Below are positions 31,886 to 39,745 of a stretch of 39,996 nt of DNA, piece by piece. The notes under the pieces are model-generated. The model was given only the letters and a program-made list of their open reading frames with translations. It had not been told where the DNA came from and did not search any database. Source of the stretch: Agathobaculum sp. (GTDB lineage: Bacteria > Bacillota > Clostridia > Oscillospirales > Butyricicoccaceae); contig NZ_JALFLA010000053.1 in the NCBI RefSeq assembly GCF_022775115.1, forward strand, positions 1 to 39,996. Direction: 5' to 3'. The translations under genes were made by a program, and so were the position numbers. Within the stretch, counting starts at the first letter, position 1; each line of letters begins with the position of its first letter.

Positions 31886-33097
31886 ATGATAAAAGCAGCA
31901 GTTATGGGTCACGGCACGGTCGGCTCAGGCGTGTATGAGGTGTTCGAGATGAACGCCGAAAAGATTGCGCGCGTGGCCGGCCAGCCGGTCGAGGTCAAAT
32001 ATGTGCTCGATCTGCGCGATTTTTCTGCGCTGCCTTACGCAGATAAATTCGTGACTGACTTTTCGGTGATCGAAAACGACCCGGAGATTGCCGTTGTGGC
32101 CGAGGTTATGGGCGGCGTGGGCGCGGCGTATGAGTTTACCAAGCGCTGCCTGCAGGCAGGTAAGAGCGTGTGTACCTCCAACAAAGAACTGGTCGCCACG
32201 CGCGGCGAGGAGCTTTTGCGCATTGCCGAGGAAAACGGCGTGGGTTATATGTTTGAAGCATCGGTTGGCGGCGGCATTCCGATCATCCGCCCGATGCTCC
32301 AGTGCCTGGCCGCCAATGAGATCAACGAGATCTGCGGCATCTTAAACGGCACGACCAACTACATCCTGACCCAGATGATCCATAACGGCGTTACCTTTGA
32401 GGACGCGCTTAAGCAGGCGCAGCTCAACGGCTACGCGGAAAAGGACCCGACCGCCGATATCGAAGGGCACGACGCCTGCCGCAAGATATGCATTCTGTCC
32501 GACCTTGCACTGGGCGACAAGTTTGACCCCGATCAAGTCTGCTGCGAGGGTATCACAAAGATCACGCTCGAGGACGTTGCCAATGCTGATAAGCTGGGTT
32601 GCGTAATCAAGCTGCTCGGCCGCATGGTGCGTAATGAGGACGGCACAGCCTATGCCTATGTCGCGCCCCATCTCATTCATAAGGAAAGCCCGCTTGCCGC
32701 GGTGGAAGATGTGTTCAACGCCATCATGGTAAACGGCAACGCGACGGGCGAGGTCATGTTCTATGGCAAAGGCGCGGGCAAGCTGGCGACTGCTTCGGCG
32801 GTCGTGGCGGATATGCTCGACTGCATCGAGCACAGAAACAACCGCCGCCGCATCCTGTGGGGAGACGGCTCCAAGGGTTTGCTCCGCCCGCTGGATACGC
32901 TGCAAAGCGCGTGGTATGTCCGCTTCAAGGGCAAGCTGGCCGATCTGGAGGCGCGGCTGCCGGTCGAAAGCGCGGCGGAACCGGCGGAGAGCGTCTTTGT
33001 TGTCAAAACGCATAAGCTGTCCACCGCGGATATGCAGGCGCGTATCACTGCGCTGAACGCCTGCGGCGAGGTGCGCGCAGCCATGCGTATGCTGTAA
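31886..33097 (+). CDS. hom: Homoserine dehydrogenase
   Basis: A 403-residue enzyme reducing aspartate semialdehyde to homoserine for threonine and methionine. The NAD(P)-binding motif GHGTVGSG is at 8-15, and the catalytic domain has NGTTNYILTQM and EGHDACRKICILSDLA. The C-terminal part after about residue 345 is shorter than in the usual 430-residue enzymes with a clear ACT domain, so feedback control may be reduced or handled elsewhere. GGAGGAATAAAGGA precedes the ATG. thrB follows after 14 bases. Confidence 0.94.
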   Translation: MIKAAVMGHGTVGSGVYEVFEMNAEKIARVAGQPVEVKYVLDLRDFSALPYADKFVTDFSVIENDPEIAVVAEVMGGVGAAYEFTKRCLQAGKSVCTSNKELVATRGEELLRIAEENGVGYMFEASVGGGIPIIRPMLQCLAANEINEICGILNGTTNYILTQMIHNGVTFEDALKQAQLNGYAEKDPTADIEGHDACRKICILSDLALGDKFDPDQVCCEGITKITLEDVANADKLGCVIKLLGRMVRNEDGTAYAYVAPHLIHKESPLAAVEDVFNAIMVNGNATGEVMFYGKGAGKLATASAVVADMLDCIEHRNNRRRILWGDGSKGLLRPLDTLQSAWYVRFKGKLADLEARLPVESAAEPAESVFVVKTHKLSTADMQARITALNACGEVRAAMRML

Positions 33098-33111
33098 GGG
33101 GAGGGAAGAAA

Positions 33112-34002
33112 ATGGTTCGTGTGACCGTACCCGCGACAAGCGCCAACATGGGCTCCGGCTATGACAGCATCGGCATCGCGCTGGAGCTGTACAACATCAT
33201 CGACCTTGAGGAGAGCGACCGAATTGATATTTCGGACAAAAACGGTCAGTTCGTACCCAATGATGCGCGCAACCTGATTTACCAATGCGCTAAAAGGGTG
33301 TATGATGAATGCGGCAAGCCGCTTGCCGGTATGCGCATCATCGAGGACTGCGCTATTCCGCAGACGCGCGGCCTCGGCTCGTCCTCAGCCTGCACAGTGG
33401 CGGGCATCATGGGCGCAAACGCCCTGCTGGGCGAACCGCTTGACCGGCAGGCCGTCATCGACCTCGCCGCGACCATCGAGGGGCATCCGGATAACTCGAC
33501 GCCGGCTATTCTCGGCGGCTTCTGCGTCGCGCTGCTCGAGGAAGGCCGCGTCTGGCACGTGCGTGTGCCGGTGCACGGCGCGATTGACTTTGTCGTGTTC
33601 ATCCCGAATTTCAGACTATCCACCGAAAAGGCGCGCGCCGCGCTGCCTAAAACCATTGCGCACCGCGACGCGGTGTACAATTTAGCGCGCGCCGCGCTGC
33701 TGGCCGGTTCGCTGACGACGGGCAAGCTGGAAAACCTCGACGCCGCGACTGGCGACTGCCTGCATCAGCCCTACCGCTTCGGCCTTATCGAAAACGGCGC
33801 CGACATCGTGCGGGAGGCTAAAGAGCTGGGGGCGCTGGGCGCGTTTATTTCGGGGGCGGGCCCATCCATCATCGCGCTGGTCTACAAGGGAGACCGGGAT
33901 TATCTGGCGCGCGCGCAGGCCATCTGCGCGGAGAAATACCCGCGCTGGAAGGCTGTGCAGCTGCGCTGCGACGAGGTCGGCACGACGGTCAAGTTCATTT
34001 GA
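33112..34002 (+). CDS. thrB: Homoserine kinase
   Basis: A 296-residue GHMP-family kinase that phosphorylates homoserine on the way to threonine. The start VRVTVPATSANMGSGYDSIG and the ATP motif PQTRGLGSSSACTVAG (about 83-97) are typical. The C-terminal FISGAGPSIIAL matches the third GHMP motif. Threonine synthase is not in this window. Confidence 0.94.
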   Translation: MVRVTVPATSANMGSGYDSIGIALELYNIIDLEESDRIDISDKNGQFVPNDARNLIYQCAKRVYDECGKPLAGMRIIEDCAIPQTRGLGSSSACTVAGIMGANALLGEPLDRQAVIDLAATIEGHPDNSTPAILGGFCVALLEEGRVWHVRVPVHGAIDFVVFIPNFRLSTEKARAALPKTIAHRDAVYNLARAALLAGSLTTGKLENLDAATGDCLHQPYRFGLIENGADIVREAKELGALGAFISGAGPSIIALVYKGDRDYLARAQAICAEKYPRWKAVQLRCDEVGTTVKFI

Positions 34003-34059
34003 GAGGGGTTGGCCCACGCATTGCGGGGGCAGGCCATATAAGGAGGAAACAGTAACAGT

Positions 34060-35268
34060 ATGAGTCTTATTGTGCAAAAGTTCGGCGGCACTTCGGTGGC
34101 CGATACCGAGCGCCTGAAGAATGTTGCGGACATTGTGACAAGCACGGCCAAGGCCGGTAATCAGGTCGTGGTGGTCGTTTCTGCGCAGGGTGACACGACC
34201 GATGACTTGATCGCCAAGGCGGCCGAGCTGAACGACCATCCCTCCAAGCGGGAGATGGACGTTCTGCTCAACACGGGAGAGATGATCTCGATGTCGCTGC
34301 TGGCCATGGCGATCCAAAAGCTGGGCTTTTCGGTCGTTTCGCTGACCGGCTGGCAGATCGGGCTGGAAACCAACTCCAACTATTCGGACGCGCGTATCAA
34401 GCGCATCGTGGGCGACCGGCTGAAGGCCGAGCTGGATAACGGCAAAATCTGTATCGTTGCGGGCTTTCAGGGCATCAACAAGCTGGGCGATGTGACCACG
34501 CTTGGCCGCGGTGGATCGGATACGACGGCCGTCGCTATCGCGGCTGAGCTGGGCGCTGACCTGTGTCAGATATACACCGATGTGGATGGCGTGTACACGG
34601 CTGATCCGCGTATCGTGCCTACGGCGCGCAAGCTCGATGCGATCACGTATGATGAGATGCTCGAGCTGGCCTCGCTCGGCGCGCAGGTGCTGCACAACCG
34701 CAGCGTTGAGCTGGCGAAGAAGTATAATGTCGACCTTGAGGTCGTTTCGAGCTTTACCCGCAATCCGGGTACCAAAGTCAAGGAGGGTTCTAACATGGAA
34801 AAACTGAATGTTTCGGGCGTTGCCCGCGATAATAACTGCGCGCGCGTTGCGATCATCAACGTGGACGATACCCCGGGTACGGCGTTCAAGGTGTTCTCGC
34901 TGATGGCCAAGCACAATGTCAACATTGATATTATTCTGCAATCGGTCGGCCGGGACAATAAGAAGTCCATCTCGTTCACCATTCGGCAGGACGACGCCGA
35001 GCGTGTCGGGCAGATCCTGCGCGACAGCGCCGAGATGCTCGGCTATGAGGATGTTTCCATCAACACGCAGGTTGCTAAGGTGTCCATCGTCGGCGCGGGC
35101 ATGGCCTCGGCCGCAGGGGTGGCCGCTAAGATGTTCGAGGCGCTGGCCATGGCCGGCATCAACATCCGCATGATTTCTACCTCGGAGATCAAGATATCCG
35201 TGCTTATCAATGAGGAGGACAGCGAGAAGGCGGTCAAGGCTATCCATGACGAGTTTTTTGGCGAATAA
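34060..35268 (+). CDS. lysC: Aspartokinase
   Basis: A 402-residue enzyme that phosphorylates aspartate, the first step to lysine, threonine and methionine. The N-terminal KFGGTSVAD (6-14) and GFQGINKLGDVTTLGRGGSD belong to the kinase domain. Two ACT domains follow from about residue 260 for feedback control. AAGGAGG precedes ATG 34060, with a long spacing of about 13 bases. A second ribosome site and in-frame ATG at 34795 can make the regulatory part alone. It closes the operon with hom and thrB. Confidence 0.95.
   Translation: MSLIVQKFGGTSVADTERLKNVADIVTSTAKAGNQVVVVVSAQGDTTDDLIAKAAELNDHPSKREMDVLLNTGEMISMSLLAMAIQKLGFSVVSLTGWQIGLETNSNYSDARIKRIVGDRLKAELDNGKICIVAGFQGINKLGDVTTLGRGGSDTTAVAIAAELGADLCQIYTDVDGVYTADPRIVPTARKLDAITYDEMLELASLGAQVLHNRSVELAKKYNVDLEVVSSFTRNPGTKVKEGSNMEKLNVSGVARDNNCARVAIINVDDTPGTAFKVFSLMAKHNVNIDIILQSVGRDNKKSISFTIRQDDAERVGQILRDSAEMLGYEDVSINTQVAKVSIVGAGMASAAGVAAKMFEALAMAGINIRMISTSEIKISVLINEEDSEKAVKAIHDEFFGE
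34795..35268 (+). CDS. Internal translation product of lysC: aspartokinase beta (ACT) subunit
   Basis: Inside lysC, AAGGAGG (34780-34786) stands eight bases before an in-frame ATG at codon 246. Translation from there gives 157 residues holding both ACT domains. Bacillus subtilis aspartokinase II is an alpha2-beta2 enzyme whose beta subunit comes from the same kind of internal start. The site here is stronger than that of the full-length gene. Confidence 0.65.
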   Translation: MEKLNVSGVARDNNCARVAIINVDDTPGTAFKVFSLMAKHNVNIDIILQSVGRDNKKSISFTIRQDDAERVGQILRDSAEMLGYEDVSINTQVAKVSIVGAGMASAAGVAAKMFEALAMAGINIRMISTSEIKISVLINEEDSEKAVKAIHDEFFGE

Positions 35269-35296
35269 AATTATTGACATAAAATTATCAATCTCG

Positions 35297-35325
35297 TTGA
35301 CAACAGGATATCCAGGCAGTATAAT
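35297..35325 (+). promoter_or_regulatory. Perfect consensus sigma-A promoter of the small cysteine-containing protein
   Basis: TTGACA (35297-35302), 17 bases, then TATAAT (35320-35325): both boxes and the spacing match the consensus exactly. It drives the 62-residue gene at 35360. Confidence 0.9.
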
Positions 35326-35359
35326 GAATATAGCAACCGACAAGAAAGGGAGATAATTT

Positions 35360-35548
35360 ATGAAAAAACTTTGGTGCCTGTTCCGACGCCGCAGTGCGAC
35401 CGGCTCGGAAAAATTCTGCGTTGCGCTTTCGGAGACCGAAGGCCGTGTGCGCGCCTGCCCCTATGCAACGGAGGATGAAGCAAAGGAAAAATGCCCGGAG
35501 TACGCCTATAATGACCGCCATGAGGGCGAGGACGAGGGCATAGAGTAA
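35360..35548 (+). CDS. Small protein with three cysteines, function unknown
   Basis: A 62-residue protein with a basic start (MKKLWCLFRRR), a middle containing ALSETEGRVRACPYATEDEA, and an acidic end (DRHEGEDEGIE). Cysteines are at 6, 20, 33 and 45 by position in the chain. There is no membrane segment or signal peptide. AAAGGGAG is located eight bases before the ATG. The gene stands alone between a perfect promoter and a strong terminator, so it should be well expressed. I do not recognise a family. Confidence 0.75.
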   Translation: MKKLWCLFRRRSATGSEKFCVALSETEGRVRACPYATEDEAKEKCPEYAYNDRHEGEDEGIE

Positions 35549-35569
35549 GCTGTTACATAGCATTTTCCC

Positions 35570-35603
35570 AGCCCCGAAAGCGCAGTCTTTCGGGGCTTTT
35601 TTT
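35570..35603 (+). terminator. Terminator of the small cysteine-containing protein gene
   Basis: A perfect 11-bp stem (AGCCCCGAAAG and its complement) with a six-base loop, followed by six T residues. Confidence 0.92.
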
Positions 35604-35616
35604 CGGAAAAGTCCGT

Positions 35617-35633
35617 GTCAACCGCTGGTTGAC
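35617..35633. promoter_or_regulatory. Palindrome upstream of the XRE regulator gene
   Basis: GTCAACC-N3-GGTTGAC is a perfect inverted repeat, and its right arm overlaps a TTGACA hexamer (35629-35634). No well-placed -10 box follows, so it is a candidate operator rather than a full promoter. Confidence 0.5.
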
Positions 35634-35740
35634 AAAGGGAAACGTGGGGTTGGTGGTGTTTTTTCGGTTTTTTGGCTATGCTGGAAGCGCAGAAAAGGGA
35701 GGTGGACAGTATGATTGCAGGAGCAAAGGAGGTGGACAGC

Positions 35741-36868
35741 ATGACAACGGGAGAGAAGATCGCGGCGCTGCGCCGCGAAGCTGCGCTCAGTCAGGAAGCG
35801 CTGGCCGACCGGCTGGGTATCTCGCGGCAGGCGGTATCCAAGTGGGAGGCCGATCAGGCTGTACCCACGATGGATAATCTGATGGAGCTGAGCCGTATCT
35901 TCGGCGTATCGGTCGACAGCCTGCTGCGGCCGGACAGCGAGCTGCCCACAAGGGACGATGTGCAGGGGGAGACGGCGGGAGGCAACGGCGCACCGCCGCA
36001 GTCCCCGGGGCTGAGCAAGCGAGCCAAAGGGTGCATCCTTGTGCTGGTCATACTGCTGTGCGCGGGCGCGGTGTGCAATGCGGTCACGCTCGTCTGGCTG
36101 GGCAGGCTACAGCGTGAGGTGGGCAGGCTACAGCGTGAGGTGGATGCTATACCGCGCGGCAGCAGCACTATTTATGTGCCCACACCGAGCATTGCGGAGA
36201 ACGCAGAAGAGTTGGGTGAAATGGCGGATGTGCGCGTTGACTATGCGCTGGCGGCCTCCGACCCGACGCAGTTGTCACTCCAGATCAGTGCCATGCCGCG
36301 TGAGGTGGATGCCGATGAGACAGCACAGTTCAGCATCCAGGGCGGCGCACACAGCATGACGGTGGACGCAGTTTACGAAAACGGCTACTATACCGGTGGG
36401 GCGCTGCTGCCGCTGGCCGATTGCGTGTCCATCTATCTGCTGTTGCACAAGGATGGCACGACGCGTAATCTGCTGGTTAAATCGTTGACCGAACTGGAGA
36501 ACCAGTTCGGCCTTGATGTGGCACTTGAATTTAATGAAGGTAGTGGGTTGCACTGGTCGGCAGGGCAGGGCAGCGGCCTGACCGGGCGGCTGGTCATCAA
36601 GATAGCCAGCCATGGTGCACCGCCCACAGTCTATCCGGTCTCCGGCCGCGTGGTGCTGTATGTGAACGGCAAGGAGTATGACAGCGTGCCGGTTGATGAT
36701 ATCACCGCTCGCAAGGATGAATGGCTCGATCCGGAGATAGTGGGCTACGCGACGATGTACTACTATGTTGATCTGCCGTGGAAAAAGATTAATGCACCGG
36801 TTGAGCAGGTCACTTGGGGAGTCGAGCTGATCGACAGTCTAGGTCGTGTGATGCAATATGAAATATGA
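35741..36868 (+). CDS. Membrane-anchored XRE-family regulator with an outer sensory domain
   Basis: A 375-residue protein. Residues about 5-60 are an XRE helix-turn-helix (IAALRREAALSQEALADRLG, then ISRQAVSKWEADQAVP). One membrane helix lies at about 95-118 (GCILVLVILLCAGAVCNAVT), then two heptads GRLQREV in tandem, and an outside domain of about 240 residues with no family I recognise. Such proteins can sense envelope conditions and act on DNA from the membrane. Two in-frame starts exist, at 35711 and 35741, each with its own GGAGGTGGACAG-type leader; the second matches the family start. It marks the right end of the core chromosome before the accessory island. Confidence 0.85.
   Translation: MTTGEKIAALRREAALSQEALADRLGISRQAVSKWEADQAVPTMDNLMELSRIFGVSVDSLLRPDSELPTRDDVQGETAGGNGAPPQSPGLSKRAKGCILVLVILLCAGAVCNAVTLVWLGRLQREVGRLQREVDAIPRGSSTIYVPTPSIAENAEELGEMADVRVDYALAASDPTQLSLQISAMPREVDADETAQFSIQGGAHSMTVDAVYENGYYTGGALLPLADCVSIYLLLHKDGTTRNLLVKSLTELENQFGLDVALEFNEGSGLHWSAGQGSGLTGRLVIKIASHGAPPTVYPVSGRVVLYVNGKEYDSVPVDDITARKDEWLDPEIVGYATMYYYVDLPWKKINAPVEQVTWGVELIDSLGRVMQYEI
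36100..36141 (+). repeat. 21-base tandem duplication inside the XRE regulator gene
   Basis: Two identical 21-base units (36100-36120 and 36121-36141) encode the heptad GRLQREV twice right after the membrane helix, lengthening a short coiled coil without breaking the frame. Confidence 0.85.
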
Positions 36869-36879
36869 ATGATGAAAAA

Positions 36880-36897
36880 ACCGCCCTTTGGGACGGT
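36880..36897. terminator. Probable host terminator stem, cut on its right side
   Basis: ACCG-CCC and GGGA-CGGT form a stem 12 bases after the XRE stop, with six A residues on the left. The matching T run expected on the right is missing and the Sir2-like fragment begins there, suggesting that this is the left edge of the inserted DNA. Confidence 0.4.
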
Positions 36898-36902
36898 GAC
36901 TT

Positions 36903-37050
36903 ATGTTTGTCTTATTGGAGTTGGTCGAGGACAAGAATTATTTTGTTCTGACAGCCAATGTGGATCAGCAATTCCAGTTGGCGGGTTTCGATTTGGCATT
37001 GCCTCACCGCCACAGAGAATATAAATGCCTTCCACCATGGAACAAATCAG
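36903..37050 (+). pseudogene. Fragment of a Sir2-family NAD-dependent deacetylase
   Basis: The frame reads MFVLLELVEDKNYFVLTANV then DQQFQLAGFDLALPHRHREY. The core EDKNYFVLTANVDQQFQLAGF resembles the catalytic region of bacterial Sir2-like (SirTM-type) proteins, where TTNVDHQFQKAGF is usual. Both ends are missing: a stop lies just upstream, and the transposase remnant starts at 37051 and ends the frame at 37079. It is a dead gene piece. Confidence 0.5.
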
Positions 37051-37543
37051 ATAGTGTTTGCACGAGTAATGAGATATAATGGAACTGCCAATAGAAAAAG
37101 AGGTGTTCCCATGCCTGATGAACAACAACGACACGATATGAGCGACAAAACATGGAATCTGCTGAAAGCATACCCGCCTGGACAACCGGGTCAGTGAGGT
37201 GGTATAGTAAAAGATATTCGCCAGTTTAGCAACGGAGCTTTCCGGATATTACGCACCGGAGCACCGTGGTGGGATTTACCGCTGTGCTGTGGGAAATGGG
37301 GGACTGTGTATCAACGGTTCCGCAGATGGCGTGACAAAGGCATCTGGGAGAAGTTACGGAAAAGCTTGATCGATGAACCTGATTTTGAATGACCCATGAT
37401 TGATGCAAGTTATTGCAAGGTACATCCGCATGCAGCCAGAGCGAAGAGAGGAAATCAGGACATGAGCCGTATAAAAGGGAGTTCAATACCCAGATTCACC
37501 TTGCTGTGGATGCAAATAGTATGCCGGTCAGAGTACTTATTTG
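37051..37543 (+). mobile_element. Decayed IS5-type transposase remnant, copy 1
   Basis: The first ORF begins at 37111 (MPDEQQRHDMSDKTWNLLKA) and is typical of IS5-family transposases with the pattern ILRTGAPWWDLP, WGTVYQRFRRWRDKGIWEKL. It is broken by a stop after GQPGQ, by another after DEPDFE, and by a frameshift before FNTQIHLAVDANSMPVRVLI; homology ends near 37543 without the catalytic C-terminal part. Bases 37051-37470 align without gaps to copy 2 at 39326-39745, in the same orientation. It cannot move by itself. Confidence 0.85.
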
Positions 37544-37683
37544 GCTTAACTCATGTAAACATATTTAGTGGATATTAACGAAATAATCGTTGAACTGGTA
37601 ACGAAGAACAGAATGTATATGATTTGACGGGAAAGATATCAAGTACCTGCAAAGCCTGCAATTCCGGGCACAAGACTAAACAG
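37544..37683. other. Non-coding AT-rich stretch behind copy 1
   Basis: No gene or intact mobile end is recognised. It links the transposase remnant to the toxin gene's terminator. Confidence 0.4.
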
Positions 37684-37712
37684 GGGCGCGCTGCCGAATC
37701 AGCAGCGCGCCC
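37684..37712. terminator. GC-rich hairpin downstream of the toxin gene
   Basis: A perfect 11-bp stem GGGCGCGCTGC / GCAGCGCGCCC with a seven-base loop stands about 50 bases after the toxin stop (minus strand). The T-rich tail is weak on both sides, so its strength as a terminator is uncertain. Confidence 0.6.
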
Positions 37713-37763
37713 TCATTTAGCATACTACAGCAGAACGACGAATTTTCACAATAAGCATCCGTC

Positions 37764-38801
37764 TCAGTTGTACCAATATTTAGGAAAACCGTAAACATGT
37801 TGAGTGGGGTATTTCACATCAGAAGCGTTGGGATTATTCCTGTTTCTGGTAGCGATGCCTTCCATCTCGGTACTCCTTGATCTGCCAGTTTTTACATCCT
37901 TTACAGTAACATAGAGTTCAGCACCGACGGAGGCGGTATAAGTACCTTTTCCTTCAATATTGATGCTTCCATCGCTATTGGGAACTATACCAAGGAAATA
38001 TGTTCCCTGTTCCATACTTCCTTTATTGCCACCATACTTATTTGCTAAATCCGCTAAATTGTATGTGTAGCCATTGTAAAACGCAAACATCCATCCATAA
38101 TAATTATTGCGTGCCTGAAATTCTACGCTGCCGCTCTCAGAACCAACTAATTGGCCTTTCAAAGCCACATTGCCTGTTATTTTTGCTTTTTTCAAAACAA
38201 CTGATACCTCTACTGTTGTATTCGCTGGAACTGCAATCTTTTGAGCTTCAACAGTATGCGTCACTGTTCTGGCATTCGTATTTGTAGTCGCCCTGCTGAA
38301 ATTATATGAGGAAGTAAGCGCAAGCCCTGTTTTCCCAACGAAAGGCACCTGAAAATTAGCCGAAGCATTCACTGACGTGCCGACAGCATGTGTTGTAGTG
38401 GTGGTAACAACATCCTGAACAGATTCAGAAAAAGACTGTGTTGTCAATGTCTGCTCCTGACTCGAGTTATTCGTAAGTATAGAACGACCTATATAAACAG
38501 TCTCCCCCCCATCATAATCGATCTGAGGAGTTCCTACGAGGGTTACTTTTGTATTATTCAATTTAAAAGTGTTTGTTTTAGGATAAACTGTGAACCGCAA
38601 TTCTTTGTCCTTCCACCTGGAATTGCCGTTGCGAACTTCTTTAAGTTTTTCGTATCCCGCTATTTGTCTTGCCTGATTTACAATTTGATCAACACTGCTC
38701 ATGGTATTAGCCGCTAAGGCTGTTTGCATCCCTATAGATGACAGAAAACCTCCAAGCACAAAACAAACCATCATTTTTTTTACTTTTGGATTTTTTATCA
38801 T
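37764..38801 (-). CDS. ETX/MTX2-family (aerolysin-like) pore-forming toxin
   Basis: A 345-residue secreted protein. A signal peptide ends near residue 30 (MQTALA). From about residue 40 the sequence follows the ETX/MTX2 family: VYIGRSILTNNSSQEQTLTT, SFSESVQDVVTTTTTHAVGT, ANFQVPFVGKTGLALTSSYN, FSRATTNTNARTVTHTVEAQ, and IAVPANTTVEVSVVLKKAKI. The Ser/Thr-rich amphipathic stretch at about 125-190 is where these toxins form the membrane-inserting hairpin. Members include Clostridium epsilon toxin and mosquitocidal Mtx2; many relatives are uncharacterised, so activity and target are not shown. AGAGGTG precedes ATG 38801. The gene is visibly AT-rich compared with the chromosome around it and lies between two transposase remnants. 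Confidence 0.9.
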   Translation of the reverse strand: MIKNPKVKKMMVCFVLGGFLSSIGMQTALAANTMSSVDQIVNQARQIAGYEKLKEVRNGNSRWKDKELRFTVYPKTNTFKLNNTKVTLVGTPQIDYDGGETVYIGRSILTNNSSQEQTLTTQSFSESVQDVVTTTTTHAVGTSVNASANFQVPFVGKTGLALTSSYNFSRATTNTNARTVTHTVEAQKIAVPANTTVEVSVVLKKAKITGNVALKGQLVGSESGSVEFQARNNYYGWMFAFYNGYTYNLADLANKYGGNKGSMEQGTYFLGIVPNSDGSINIEGKGTYTASVGAELYVTVKDVKTGRSRSTEMEGIATRNRNNPNASDVKYPTQHVYGFPKYWYN

Positions 38802-38898
38802 TTTGACACCTCTAACTTTCTCTTCATACTACTGTAGTTATCCGACTGAAACAAAAATTATCTCAGCACGCCCCTCCTTTCTAAAGTTTATTAAAAAC

Positions 38899-38933
38899 AT
38901 TTACAAAAAGAATAATACATCCTTTATGTAAAT
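38899..38933. promoter_or_regulatory. Inverted repeat upstream of the toxin gene
   Basis: ATTTACA and TGTAAAT form 7-bp arms 21 bases apart, about 100 bases before the toxin start. It may be an operator or part of the promoter; no clear -35/-10 pair could be fixed. Confidence 0.35.
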
Positions 38934-39325
38934 ATCTTTCTCTAGGCCTAGCATCCATTGAAGTCAGTATTCCACTCCCATCAGCCAGACCAATCTGATG
39001 GATATGCGGCTCTTGCTGTTTTCAAATCACAAGGTGAGAGCCACTTAGAGCATATCATATAATGGGAGGAAATGGAATAAATTATTAAACGAAACAACAA
39101 AATTTGTAAAAATGGTTATAATTACTTTATGAATTATAGTTATATTGCACAGGCTCATTCATGATTATTATGCAGATTTCGGAGTTATCAAGAAAAGTTT
39201 AGCCTCAAAGTGCAAGGGAACCTCTGAATAAACATAGGTTCATGAAGATTAAGCGCCCGTTTAGGCTGAAAACGGCGAGCAATGAGACTACCCCAAACTT
39301 TGTGTAAACCTCCGATGAGGTGTAA
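38934..39325. other. Non-coding AT-rich stretch with possible mobile-element ends
   Basis: No real gene is visible. A short frame at 39242 reads MKIKRPFRLKTASNETTPNF, and the segment about 39287-39308 (CCCCAAACTTTGTGTAAAC) looks like an inverted-repeat end of IS256-type elements. This is a weak resemblance by memory only. Confidence 0.3.
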
Positions 39326-39745
39326 ATAGTGTTTGCACGAGTAATGAGATATAATGGAACTACCAATAGAAAAAGAGGTGTTCCCATGCCTGATGAACAA
39401 CAAGGACACGATATGAGTGACGAAACATGGAATCTACTGGAAGTCCACCTGCTTGGACAACCGGGTCAGTGCGGTGGCATAGCAAAGGATAATCGCCAGT
39501 TTAGCAACGGAGCTTTCTGGATATTACGCACCGGAGCACCGTGGCGGGATTTGTGGCCGTGCTGCGGGAAATGGCGTACTGTATATCAACGGTTTCGCAG
39601 ATGGCGTGACAAAGGCATCTGGGAGAAGTTACTGGAAATCTTGGTCGATGGACCTGATTTTGAATGAATCATCATTGATACAAGCCATTGCAAGGTACAT
39701 CCTCATGCAGCCGGAGCGAAGGGCGGAAATCAGGACATGAGCCGT
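39326..39745 (+). mobile_element. Decayed IS5-type transposase remnant, copy 2
   Basis: The ORF starts at 39386 (MPDEQQGHDMSDETWNLLEV) and runs through ILRTGAPWRDLW and VYQRFRRWRDKGIWEKLLEI to a TGA after GPDFE at 39667. After that stop the frame continues as IIIDTSHCKVHPHAAGAKGG up to 39745, where similarity to copy 1 ends abruptly. It is less damaged than copy 1 (no internal stop after GQPGQ) but lacks the catalytic C-terminal half. Confidence 0.85.

Noticed and set aside
36901..37185. Minus-strand frame of 94 codons over the island's left edge
   Set aside because: It crosses the Sir2 fragment and the transposase start in antisense, and a similar antisense frame appears opposite copy 2, so it only reflects the repeated transposase sequence.
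38000..38931. Plus-strand short frames opposite the toxin gene
   Set aside because: They are shadows of the conserved toxin frame with no ribosome sites.
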